Part shown: one piece after another, positions 1 to 6,275 of the stretch
Layout of the letters: each line of letters starts with the position of its first letter
Position numbering within the stretch: position 1 is the stretch's first letter
Assembly: GCA_965603095.1 (NCBI GenBank)
Contig: CBFDBQ010000049.1
Location: 1 to 15,727, forward strand
Direction: 5' to 3'
DNA from: DAOVVL01 sp965603095
GTDB lineage: Bacteria > Pseudomonadota > Alphaproteobacteria > Rhodospirillales > Magnetovibrionaceae
DNA: 15,727 nucleotides
Position numbers and translations under genes: made by a program
Notes under the pieces: generated by a model
What the model was told of the DNA's origin: nothing
Database searches by the model: none
Seen by the model: only the letters and a program-made list of their open reading frames with translations

Positions 1-65
1 TAGAAAAAGGATTGGGTGATTTGGATCATTCAGGCCTGTTTAAACTTATTGATGGGCAGGTTTAA
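1..65 (+). CDS. C-terminal end of an upstream gene, possibly a 3-hydroxyisobutyrate dehydrogenase-family oxidoreductase (partial)
   Basis: An open frame enters from the left edge (codons from base 3) and stops at TAA 63-65, giving only 20 residues. They contain GLGDLDHSGLFKLID, which resembles the end of beta-hydroxyacid dehydrogenases (3-hydroxyisobutyrate dehydrogenase and tartronate semialdehyde reductase), whose last helix often carries a G-x-G-D-x-D-x-S-A pattern. The other two frames are interrupted within this stretch. The family assignment rests on one short motif and is tentative. The gene lies in the same direction as the ABC operon, 90 bp upstream of its first start codon. Confidence 0.42.
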   Translation, partial: EKGLGDLDHSGLFKLIDGQV

Positions 66-83
66 TGCGGTACTATAAGCTAC

Positions 84-103
84 TCAAGGTTACTGGGCCT
101 TGA
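84..103 (+). terminator. Weak hairpin between the upstream gene and the ABC operon
   Basis: A 6-bp stem, TCAAGG (84-89) and CCTTGA (98-103), encloses an 8-nt loop and is followed by a T/G-rich run. It could end the upstream transcript, but the stem is short and the T-tract is interrupted, so this is tentative. A promoter-like TATAAG lies just before it at 74-79, without a convincing -35 box. Confidence 0.25.
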
Positions 104-140
104 TTTGGTGGTTTTACAAAAAAATAAACAAATAAACTCA

Positions 141-147
141 AAGGGAG
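141..147 (+). promoter_or_regulatory. Ribosome binding site that fixes the start of the binding-protein gene
   Basis: AAGGGAG lies 8 nt before ATG 156. It decides against the in-frame TTG at 105, which would put 17 charged and polar residues in front of the signal peptide. Confidence 0.8.
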
Positions 148-155
148 ATTTTGAA

Positions 156-1133
156 ATGAATACAATGCGTTTGGGGTTGGCCGTTTTGGCCTCGGTGGTT
201 TTTTTAGGAACATCTGGTGCATCAGGCTTGGCATTTGCGGCAGAAAAACATGTTGCCATCACACAAATTGTTGAACATCCGGCACTAGATGCCGTACGCA
301 AAGGCGTTAAAGATGTATTGGCTGAGGCCGATTACGTTGAAGGCAAAAACCTTAAATGGTCTTATGAAAGCGCCCAAGGCAACCCCGCCACTGCGGCGCA
401 AGTTGCCAAAAAATTCGTTGGCGATGCACCCGATGTAATTGTTGCCATTGCTACACCATCGGCACAGACGGTTGCCTCTAACACAAAAACTATTCCGGTT
501 GTATTTAGCGCGGTTACCGACCCGGTTGGAGCAAAGCTAGTATCAAATGCCATGCATCCCGGTGGTAACATTACCGGTGTAACCGATATGACACCAATTG
601 CCGCGCATATGGCGCTGGTTAAACGGGTTGTCCCATCGGCTAAACGTTTGGGTGTTGTTTCCAACCCCGGCGAAGCAAATTCGGTTAGCTTGGTTGAACT
701 TATTAAAGCCGAAGCACCCAAAGCAGGCATGAGCGTGGTAGTTGCCGCCGCCACTAAATCTGGCGAGGTTCTTGCCGCGGCCCGTTCATTGGTTGGCAAG
801 GTAGATGTTATTTACATTCCAACCGATAACACCGTTATTTCTGCGTTTGAAGCGGTGGTAAAGGTTGGCAACGATGCATCCATACCGGTTCTTGCTGGTG
901 ATACGGATTCTGTCAAACGTGGTGCAGTTGCGGCATCGGGTTTTAATTATTATGACGTTGGTCGCCAGACCGGTCACATGGTGGTTAAAATCTTAAAAGG
1001 CGGCAAACCGGGTGACATGGCGGTTGAAGGCATCGCCAAGTCTGAACTGTATGTAAACCTGAAGGCGGCCAAGGCCCAAGGCGTAACATTGTCAGCTGAC
1101 CTTATTGCTGAAGCCAAAGAAGTTATTAAATAG
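156..1133 (+). CDS. ABC transporter substrate-binding protein, DUF534/TrpX-type (ABC_sub_bind family)
   Basis: Periplasmic solute-binding protein of an ABC importer, 325 residues from ATG 156. The N-terminus is a signal peptide: a short charged start, a hydrophobic run at about residues 6-25, and a likely cleavage after AFA (residue 28). The mature protein shows the two-lobe layout of the ABC_sub_bind family (Pfam PF04392), including KTIPVVFSAVTDPVGAKLV, GGNITGV, RLGVVSNPGEANS and DVIYIPTDNTV. In Streptococcus a relative (TrpX) is linked to tryptophan/tyrosine uptake, but the substrate varies and cannot be read from this sequence. It is the first gene of a three-gene operon; the permease starts 19 bp after its stop. 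The family call is firm; the aromatic amino-acid substrate is inference. Confidence 0.9.
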   Translation: MNTMRLGLAVLASVVFLGTSGASGLAFAAEKHVAITQIVEHPALDAVRKGVKDVLAEADYVEGKNLKWSYESAQGNPATAAQVAKKFVGDAPDVIVAIATPSAQTVASNTKTIPVVFSAVTDPVGAKLVSNAMHPGGNITGVTDMTPIAAHMALVKRVVPSAKRLGVVSNPGEANSVSLVELIKAEAPKAGMSVVVAAATKSGEVLAAARSLVGKVDVIYIPTDNTVISAFEAVVKVGNDASIPVLAGDTDSVKRGAVAASGFNYYDVGRQTGHMVVKILKGGKPGDMAVEGIAKSELYVNLKAAKAQGVTLSADLIAEAKEVIK

Positions 1134-1152
1134 CTCAGGAACGGTTTCAAAA

Positions 1153-2046
1153 ATGAGCCAAATAGCATTTCTGGGCGCGATTGAGGTAGGGCTATTGTTC
1201 GCCTTGGTCGCGCTCGGGGTCTATCTTTCATTTCGTATTTTACAATTTCCAGATTTGACCGTGGATGGCAGTTTCCCCTTGGGTGCTGCCGTTTGCGCAT
1301 CGATGATTGTAACCGGCTCCGACCCTTATATAGCAAGCATTGCCGCCGCATTGGCCGGGGCGTGCGCCGGCATTGTTACGGCGTGGTTAAATGTGCGTTT
1401 AAAAATACTTCACTTGTTGGCATCAATCCTTACCATGATTGCGCTTTATTCCATTAACCTGCGTATTATGGGCCGCCCCAACGTAGCCCTGTTGGGTGAA
1501 ACCACGGTATTTTCGCCGTTGGAAAATTTCGATACGCCAACTTATATAATTCTGCCCATTGCGCTGGCGGGGTTGGTATTTGTGGTGAAATTGGCGCTGG
1601 ATTGGTTTTTAAATTCTGAAATTGGTTTGGCCATGCGCGCCACCGGGGTTAACCCCCGCATGGCCCGGGCCCAAGGCATTAATACTGATTATTATATTCT
1701 GGGTGGCATGGCGCTTAGCAATGCGCTGGTGGCATTGGCCGGTGCATTATTTGCGCAAAGCCAAGGTGCGGCCGATGTAACATTAGGTGTTGGGGTTATT
1801 GTTGTGGGCTTGGCCGCCGTAATTGGTGGCGAAGCAATAATAAATACGGCCACAGTATGGCGGGCGACCTTTGCCTGCATTATTGGCTCCATCGTTTATC
1901 GCTTGGCCGTGGCCGGTGCGCTTAATACCGATATGTTGGGCCTAAAAGCCCAAGACCTTAATTTAATTACCGCCGTGCTGGTAACGTTGGCCATGGTTCT
2001 GCCCGGGGTGCGAATGCCCTTTCGCAAGAAAGGTCGCGGCCAATGA
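1153..2046 (+). CDS. ABC transporter permease, TrpY-like (BPD_transp_2 / COG4120 type)
   Basis: Inner-membrane permease of the same importer, 297 residues. Hydrophobic segments cover most of its length. The motif ALGVYLSFRILQFPDLTVDG near the N-terminus is typical of this permease group, which is related to branched-chain amino-acid permeases (LivH/LivM fold). ATG 1153 is chosen because AGGA (1137-1140) lies upstream and the first hydrophobic helix follows directly; the in-frame start at 1105 would overlap the binding-protein gene by 29 bp and add a polar stretch. Its stop overlaps the ATPase start by 4 nt (ATGA), so the two are probably translationally coupled. Substrate unknown. Confidence 0.88.
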   Translation: MSQIAFLGAIEVGLLFALVALGVYLSFRILQFPDLTVDGSFPLGAAVCASMIVTGSDPYIASIAAALAGACAGIVTAWLNVRLKILHLLASILTMIALYSINLRIMGRPNVALLGETTVFSPLENFDTPTYIILPIALAGLVFVVKLALDWFLNSEIGLAMRATGVNPRMARAQGINTDYYILGGMALSNALVALAGALFAQSQGAADVTLGVGVIVVGLAAVIGGEAIINTATVWRATFACIIGSIVYRLAVAGALNTDMLGLKAQDLNLITAVLVTLAMVLPGVRMPFRKKGRGQ

Positions 2047-2837
2047 TAGAAGCAAAACAAATTGCCGTTACCTTTAACGCCGGAACGCCCATGGAAACAC
2101 CAGCCATGTGCGGGATTGATCTGGTAATTCCCGAAGGCGATTTCGTAACCGTAATTGGTTCAAACGGTGCCGGTAAAAGCACATTTTTGAATGCCTTGGC
2201 GGGCGAATTGCGCCCCGACAGCGGCTCCATTTTAATTGATAGCCAAGACGTAACCGCGTGGCCCACGGCCAAACGGGCCAAGCTTGTGGCGCGTGTATTC
2301 CAAGACCCATTGGGTGGCAGTTGCGCCAATCTCACAATCGAAGAAAACATGGCGCTAGCCAATGCCCGGGGCAAACGCCGGGGCTTTGGAAAATCGGTTG
2401 GCAGCACGTTACGCAAAGAATTCCGCGAACGAATATCTAGATTAAACCTGGGGCTTGAAAATCGCCTAGGCGACCGCATGGAATTATTATCCGGCGGGCA
2501 ACGCCAAGCGGTCAGCTTGTTAATGGCATCCATGCAGCCCATGAAAATATTGTTGTTGGATGAACATACCGCCGCCCTTGATCCCAAAACCGGTGCCGCG
2601 GTTTTAGAATTAACCCGAGAATTGGTGGCTGAACGTGGACTTACCACAATGATGGTCACCCATTCCATGCGCCAAGCCCTTGATATTGGTAATCGCACGG
2701 TCATGCTACACGAAGGCCGGGTGGTGTTGGATGTTAGCGGCAAAGACCGCGAAGGGCTAAAGGTCGAAGACCTTCTTCATATGTTTGAACGTGTGCGCGG
2801 CGAAGAAATAACCGATGACGCACTGCTTTTGGGTTAG
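2043..2837 (+). CDS. ABC transporter ATP-binding protein, TrpZ-like (COG1101 type)
   Basis: Cytoplasmic ATPase that powers the importer, 264 residues. All nucleotide-binding motifs are present and look intact: Walker A GSNGAGKST (39-47), Q-loop Gln in FQDP (about 87), signature LSGGQRQ (149-155), Walker B ILLLDE (169-174) and switch His in VTHSMRQ (207). Walker B is followed by HTAALDP rather than the common PTxxLD; the His is usual for the COG1101 ATPases that accompany DUF534 binding proteins. The start overlaps the permease stop (ATGA). No further transporter gene follows, so the operon ends here. Confidence 0.92.
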   Translation: MIEAKQIAVTFNAGTPMETPAMCGIDLVIPEGDFVTVIGSNGAGKSTFLNALAGELRPDSGSILIDSQDVTAWPTAKRAKLVARVFQDPLGGSCANLTIEENMALANARGKRRGFGKSVGSTLRKEFRERISRLNLGLENRLGDRMELLSGGQRQAVSLLMASMQPMKILLLDEHTAALDPKTGAAVLELTRELVAERGLTTMMVTHSMRQALDIGNRTVMLHEGRVVLDVSGKDREGLKVEDLLHMFERVRGEEITDDALLLG

Positions 2838-2847
2838 TTCAATTTAG

Positions 2848-2887
2848 GGCGCGTTCTTTGTTAACAGGTGCCAAGGGCACCCGCGCC
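2848..2887 (+). terminator. Nested hairpin after the ABC operon
   Basis: Starting 10 nt after the ATPase stop, an outer stem GGCGCG (2848-2853) / CGCGCC (2882-2887) encloses an inner stem GGTGCC (2867-2872) / GGCACC (2876-2881) with a 3-nt loop AAG. The inner and outer 3' arms abut, while 13 unpaired bases sit on the 5' side. No T-run follows, so it is not a classic intrinsic terminator. It could block 3' exonucleases or cap the operon mRNA. Confidence 0.4.
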
Positions 2888-2945
2888 TTATGCGACGCAT
2901 TCCAAATTCGGTCGCGCACACCGATGCAACTGAGGAGATAGCGCT

Positions 2946-3773
2946 GTGACGCTAGGAACGGGAATTTTCTTATCAGCCGCCTTTCTTGGACTGATCTTTC
3001 TATACCACTCCACTAAAGATCGTTGGAATTGGACCAAGGGGGCAAAACGCCTTGGTTTTCTTGCTGTTGGGTTGGTTGTGCTAGGTGGTGCGGCTGGCTT
3101 ATACGCAGAATATTTTTACAAGAGTGATTACCAAATAAAGATAGAGCGAGAAGCGAAAGAAAAAGAGGAAAGGGAAAAACGTGATGCTTTGGCTAGATAT
3201 TGTATCTCAGATGATATTTTGAGAATGGAAACAATAGCGAAAGAAATTAAAGGTAAATTGAATATGGATATGTCGCTTAATGAAGCGACAAAGGTTATTA
3301 AAGATATTGTGGAAGATGAAGTGTTCATTCAGCCAACTGAAGCTAACATAAAAGAATTGGTTGCCATTGCGGGTGTAAAAACTTTATGTGCACATGATTT
3401 TTACTTTCTTGTTAATGTGACGGCCATGAAAGGAGAAAAAATAAAATCACTACGATTTTGGGCTAATAATTCTCCAAAAGGATACACCAATAGTCACTTA
3501 CAAGAATTCTCAGTAGATTACGCCAAGTTAAGAGACGATCGGGCCCTTGAGTCAATAAAGACCACAAAGAAAAATGTGCAGCGCTCGTCCAATGTTCAGG
3601 AAAAAAAGTTTCCTGAACATTGTGCTCCAAATTTAACCCGGAAAGAAAGGCTTCGCAGGCTTGCCCTTCGTGGGCAATTAAAACAGACATCTGCCAACGC
3701 CTATGTTCTGTCAGGAAACTCTAAATATTCTATTGGATTTACTTATAGCGATAGGCTGTCTTACTGTAGATAG
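2946..3773 (+). CDS. Unrecognised membrane-anchored protein
   Basis: I do not recognise this 275-residue protein. The GTG start is supported by GAGGAG (2932-2937), 8 nt upstream. Two hydrophobic segments (about residues 5-20 and 34-55) flank a short basic loop. A highly charged Lys/Glu/Arg helix follows (about 60-83) and may be a coiled coil. The rest (84-275) is soluble-looking and mixed, with Cys at 86, 148, 226 and 274 and a basic patch, TRKERLRRLALRG, at about 231-243. It could be a small envelope protein with a soluble domain on one side of the membrane. The gene stands alone between hairpins, is more AT-rich than its neighbours after about base 3110, and uses AT-ending codons more freely, which fits acquired or fast-evolving DNA. 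A perfect 14-bp inverted repeat lies at codons 215-226. Coding is supported by the ribosome binding site, the long open frame and the membrane-protein pattern. Confidence 0.72.
   Translation: MTLGTGIFLSAAFLGLIFLYHSTKDRWNWTKGAKRLGFLAVGLVVLGGAAGLYAEYFYKSDYQIKIEREAKEKEEREKRDALARYCISDDILRMETIAKEIKGKLNMDMSLNEATKVIKDIVEDEVFIQPTEANIKELVAIAGVKTLCAHDFYFLVNVTAMKGEKIKSLRFWANNSPKGYTNSHLQEFSVDYAKLRDDRALESIKTTKKNVQRSSNVQEKKFPEHCAPNLTRKERLRRLALRGQLKQTSANAYVLSGNSKYSIGFTYSDRLSYCR
3590..3622. repeat. Perfect 14-bp inverted repeat inside a coding region
   Basis: Arms CAATGTTCAGGAAA (3590-3603) and TTTCCTGAACATTG (3609-3622) are perfectly complementary around a 5-nt loop, AAAAG. The repeat lies in frame within the unrecognised membrane protein gene and encodes about NVQEKKFPEH. 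No T-run follows on either strand, so it does not look like a terminator. Confidence 0.85.
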
Positions 3774-3847
3774 ACTGTTTGAATTGGTGAGGGGTACGCT
3801 CGGCCTATAAAATCTAAAACAGTAAGGGTTACTTAAATAGGAAAAAT

Positions 3848-3874
3848 GCCCCGCAGTCAGTATCCCTGCGGGGC
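3848..3874. terminator. Strong hairpin, likely bidirectional terminator
   Basis: A 9-bp GC-rich stem, GCCCCGCAG (3848-3856) / CTGCGGGGC (3866-3874), has a 9-nt loop. On the + strand it is followed by TTTAG, 75 nt after the membrane-protein gene. On the - strand it is followed by ATTTTTC, a better T-run, so it may also act as a second stop after groEL. Confidence 0.7.
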
Positions 3875-3880
3875 TTTAGC

Positions 3881-3907
3881 TTGCCAAGTTCGCCCTTATC
3901 TTATATT
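3881..3907 (+). promoter_or_regulatory. Promoter-like sequence between convergent genes
   Basis: TTGCCA (3881-3886; 5 of 6 with the -35 consensus) and TATATT (3902-3907; 5 of 6 with the -10 consensus) are separated by 15 bp, which is short of the ideal 17. It points right, away from the hairpin at 3848-3874 and towards the hairpin at 3985-4016, where no protein gene is seen. A chance match in AT-rich DNA is possible. Confidence 0.28.
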
Positions 3908-3941
3908 GGAACCTTATTATGTCCTCAGGAACGGAACACGT

Positions 3942-3957
3942 CGCGCCCTATGGCGCG
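3942..3957. repeat. Short GC-rich hairpin in the intergenic region
   Basis: CGCGCC (3942-3947) and GGCGCG (3952-3957) flank a 4-nt loop, CTAT. It lies between the two terminator hairpins. It would form a stem in any transcript crossing this region, in either direction. Confidence 0.5.
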
Positions 3958-3984
3958 CTCTTATAAATAAATGGCCCCCACAAG

Positions 3985-4016
3985 AAAACCCCCGCAGCTT
4001 TCGCCACGAGGGTTTT
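3985..4016 (-). terminator. Intrinsic terminator of groESL
   Basis: Read on the - strand, AAAACCCTCGTGGC pairs along all 14 positions (counting G-U pairs) with GCTGCGGGGGTTTT around a GAAA tetraloop, and TTTTCTTG follows. It begins 42 nt after the groEL stop. On the + strand the G-U pairs become mismatches, but the stem is partly kept and six Ts follow (4013-4018), so it may also stop + strand transcripts. Confidence 0.85.
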
Positions 4017-4058
4017 TTGTAGTAGGTAAGGCTTTGGGCCTTGGGTTTAGGGGCTAAT

Positions 4059-5735
4059 TTAGAAGCCCATTCCACCCATGCCGCCCATTCCACCCATGCC
4101 GCCCATATCGGGCATGCCGCCACCGGCAGCGCCGCCGCCTTCGCCCTTAGGCTCAGGTTTATCAGCAACCATAGCTTCGGTGGTGATAAGCAAACCTGCA
4201 ACAGATGCAGCGTCTTGCAACGCGGTACGCACAACCTTGGTCGGGTCAATGATACCAGCTTTTACCAGATCAACGTATTTGCCGGTCTGGGCGTTGAAGG
4301 AAAGACCTTTTTTGTCTCTGTCTTCGAGAACATGACCAGCAACAACAGCGCCGTCATGGCCTGCGTTTTCGGCAATTTGACGGATCGGAGACTGAATGGC
4401 GCGACGAATAATATCAACACCAACATCTTGGTCTGAATTGCCGCAGCTTACCTTGGCCAAGGCCCTGGTTGCTAACAACAACGCGGTTCCGCCACCGGCA
4501 ACAATGCCTTCTTGAACCGCAGCGCGGGTTGCGTGAAGCGCATCATCAACGCGGTCTTTGCGTTCTTTAACTTCAACTTCCGAACCGCCACCAACATGAA
4601 TAACAGCAACACCACCAGCCATTTTAGCCAGACGTTCTTGCAGTTTTTCTTTGTCGTAATCAGATGATGTTTCATCGATTTGTGAACGAATTTGGTTGCA
4701 ACGGGCGTCGATGTCTTTTTTGCCGCCAGCGCCATCAATTATAGTGGTGTCATCCTTGGAAATAAGAGCGCGCTTGCAGGTGCCAAGCATATCAAGGGTA
4801 ACATTTTCAAGCTTGATGCCAAGGTCTTCGGAAATAACCGTACCCTTGGTAAGGATTGCAAGATCCTGCAACATGGCTTTGCGTCGTTCGCCGAAACCAG
4901 GTGCTTTTACTGCTGCAACTTTTAGTCCACCACGAAGTTTGTTAACAACCAATGTGGCAAGAGCTTCGCCTTCGATGTCTTCTGCAATAATCAGCAGCGG
5001 ACGGGTTGACTGAACAACCGTTTCCAAAACGGGCAACAATGGCTGCAAGCTAGATAGTTTTGATTCGTGAATAAGAATGTAAGGGTTTTCAAATTCAACG
5101 GTCATTTTATCAGCGTTGGTAACAAAATAAGGAGAAGTATATCCACGGTCGAACTGCATGCCTTCAACAACATCCAATTCGGTGGCAATGCCTTTTGCTT
5201 CTTCAACGGTGATAACACCTTCGTTGCCGACACGTTCCATGGCTTCGGCAATCATTTTACCGATTTCTTTTTCGCCGTTGGCAGAAATTGTACCAACCTG
5301 TGCAACCTCGGCAGAGGTTTTTACTTTTTTGGTACGTTTTTGTACGTCAGCGATAACCGCTTCAACCGCAATATCGATACCGCGCTTGAGATCCATTGGG
5401 TTCATACCAGCGGCAACAGCTTTGGTACCTTCGCGAACGATGGCCTGGGCCAATACGGTTGCAGTGGTGGTGCCGTCGCCGGCTTCGTCATTGGTGCGTG
5501 ATGCAACTTCTTTAACCATCTGCGCGCCCATGTTTTCGAACTTGTCTGAAAGTTCGATTTCTTTGGCAACAGAAACACCATCTTTGGTGATACGTGGTGC
5601 GCCAAATGATTTATCTAAAACAACGTTACGGCCCTTGGGGCCGAGGGTAACTTTTACCGCATTGGCAAGGGTATCAACACCTTTGAGCATACGGTTACGG
5701 GCATCAGAGCCAAACTTTACTTCTTTAGCAGCCAT
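4059..5735 (-). CDS. groEL: Chaperonin GroEL (60-kDa subunit, Hsp60)
   Basis: ATP-driven folding chamber subunit; fourteen copies form the double ring that works with GroES in the cytoplasm. At 558 residues it is close to the usual 545-550. The N-terminus and the nucleotide site are typical: TLGPKGRNVVLDK, KDGVSVA with Asp52, AGDGTTTATVLAQ with Asp87, and VDDALHATRAAVQEGIVAGGG with the catalytic Asp near 398. It ends with the normal Gly-Met-rich tail (GGMGGMGGMGF), encoded by near-perfect 18-bp repeats. The start ATG 5733-5735 has AGGA about 10 nt upstream. It follows groES by 68 bp and shares its CIRCE-controlled promoter. Nothing suggests a degenerate paralogue. Confidence 0.99.
   Translation of the reverse strand: MAAKEVKFGSDARNRMLKGVDTLANAVKVTLGPKGRNVVLDKSFGAPRITKDGVSVAKEIELSDKFENMGAQMVKEVASRTNDEAGDGTTTATVLAQAIVREGTKAVAAGMNPMDLKRGIDIAVEAVIADVQKRTKKVKTSAEVAQVGTISANGEKEIGKMIAEAMERVGNEGVITVEEAKGIATELDVVEGMQFDRGYTSPYFVTNADKMTVEFENPYILIHESKLSSLQPLLPVLETVVQSTRPLLIIAEDIEGEALATLVVNKLRGGLKVAAVKAPGFGERRKAMLQDLAILTKGTVISEDLGIKLENVTLDMLGTCKRALISKDDTTIIDGAGGKKDIDARCNQIRSQIDETSSDYDKEKLQERLAKMAGGVAVIHVGGGSEVEVKERKDRVDDALHATRAAVQEGIVAGGGTALLLATRALAKVSCGNSDQDVGVDIIRRAIQSPIRQIAENAGHDGAVVAGHVLEDRDKKGLSFNAQTGKYVDLVKAGIIDPTKVVRTALQDAASVAGLLITTEAMVADKPEPKGEGGGAAGGGMPDMGGMGGMGGMGGMGF
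4066..4119 (-). repeat. 18-bp tandem repeats encoding the GroEL Gly-Gly-Met tail
   Basis: Two identical 18-bp units (4066-4083 and 4084-4101; + strand CCCATTCCACCCATGCCG) are followed by a diverged third unit (4102-4119). They encode the flexible Gly-Gly-Met repeats at the GroEL C-terminus, which project into the chamber. Slippage here could alter tail length. Confidence 0.85.
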
Positions 5736-5803
5736 TGATCATGGATCCTTTCGCTAAATGTGAATTTCTAAATTGATATGGGAAATATAAACAAAAAGAA
5801 GGA

Positions 5804-6115
5804 TTACTTCTTTTTACCTTTTTTGCCCATTTCGATTACGCCTAGTATGTCAGATTCTTTCATGATGATAAGATCTTCACCATCAACGCTGACTTCGTTA
5901 CCTGACCATTTGCCAAACAGAACCCGGTCATCTGCTTTTACGTCAAGCGGCACAACGCTGCCGTCTTCGTTTTTAATTCCGGTTCCAGCGGCGACAATTA
6001 CGCCCTCGGAAGGTTTTTCCTGAACAGAATCAGGAAGAATGATGCCACCGGCGGTCTTTTCGTCCTGTTCGACGCGACGCACTAGTACGCGATCATGCAA
6101 AGGCCTGAACTTCAT
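5804..6115 (-). CDS. groES: Co-chaperonin GroES (10-kDa subunit)
   Basis: Seven copies form the lid of the GroEL chamber. It has 103 residues from ATG 6113-6115. The start MKFRPLHDRVLVRR and the mobile loop with GGIILPDS, which binds GroEL, are typical, as are DRVLFGKWSG and DLIIMKESDILGVIE. The chosen start has AGGAG 8 nt upstream; the in-frame ATG at 6145 would add ten residues that GroES proteins lack. The usual family end, near GVIE, is followed by a lysine-rich tail, MGKKGKKK. It is the first gene of the groES-groEL operon. Confidence 0.98.
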   Translation of the reverse strand: MKFRPLHDRVLVRRVEQDEKTAGGIILPDSVQEKPSEGVIVAAGTGIKNEDGSVVPLDVKADDRVLFGKWSGNEVSVDGEDLIIMKESDILGVIEMGKKGKKK

Positions 6116-6123
6116 CTTGTTAA

Positions 6124-6128
6124 CTCCT
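6124..6128 (-). promoter_or_regulatory. groES ribosome binding site
   Basis: AGGAG on the - strand, 8 nt before the groES ATG at 6115. It selects this start over the in-frame ATG 30 nt further upstream. Confidence 0.85.
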
Positions 6129-6176
6129 AGAAGTTGTTGAAACAATTAAATTAATGGTAAATTTAGAGGGCGATTG

Positions 6177-6203
6177 TTAGCACTCACGCCCATTGAGTGC
6201 TAG
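6177..6203 (-). promoter_or_regulatory. CIRCE operator (HrcA binding site) upstream of groESL
   Basis: On the + strand, TTAGCACTC (6177-6185), nine bases, then GAGTGCTAG (6195-6203). This matches the CIRCE consensus TTAGCACTC-N9-GAGTGCTAA at 17 of 18 arm positions; only the outermost base differs. CIRCE is bound by the repressor HrcA, which is released from DNA when chaperonin is titrated by unfolded protein. Here it sits at the expected transcription start of groESL, so a bound repressor would block initiation. hrcA itself is not in the window. Confidence 0.96.
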
Positions 6204-6205
6204 CG

Positions 6206-6233
6206 ATTTAAGGTGGTTATGGCTATCTGTCAA
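6206..6233 (-). promoter_or_regulatory. Sigma-70-like promoter of groESL
   Basis: On the - strand, a perfect -35 box TTGACA (6233-6228) and TTAAAT (6211-6206; 4 of 6 with the -10 consensus) are 16 bp apart. The predicted start falls inside the CIRCE element, the usual arrangement for HrcA-controlled groESL. No heat-shock sigma (RpoH) pattern is evident to me. Confidence 0.75.
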
Positions 6234-6275
6234 GGCCACCAGCTATAAATGGTAGTTTTTAAGGATTTTTTGCAG

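Noticed and set aside
1134..1145. CTCAGGAACGG found near 1135 and again near 3924
   Set aside because: An 11-base match with no shared context; likely chance, and the first copy simply contains the permease ribosome binding site.
1967..2743. Long - strand open frame of 258 codons opposite the ABC ATPase gene
   Set aside because: It is antisense to a gene with every ABC motif intact and its translation has no recognisable domain; it is a by-product of codon bias.
3774..3823. Inverted repeat ACTGTTT / AAACAGT after the membrane-protein gene
   Set aside because: The arms are 7 bp with a 36-nt loop and no T-run, so it is too weak to call as a functional structure.
3919..3966. 15-codon open frame (MSSGTEHVAPYGALL) in the convergent intergenic region
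   Set aside because: It has no ribosome binding site and is too short to support as a gene; it is only noted because a promoter-like sequence lies upstream.
5158..5757. Long + strand open frame opposite groEL
   Set aside because: It is a shadow of the highly biased groEL coding strand and shows no domain pattern.
6016..6026. TTTCCTGAACA shared by groES and the hairpin arm at 3609-3619, with a partial hairpin in groES (6017-6036)
   Set aside because: Both places encode Val-Gln-Glu-Lys on opposite strands with the same codons, so the match is best explained by coding rather than by a repeat family.
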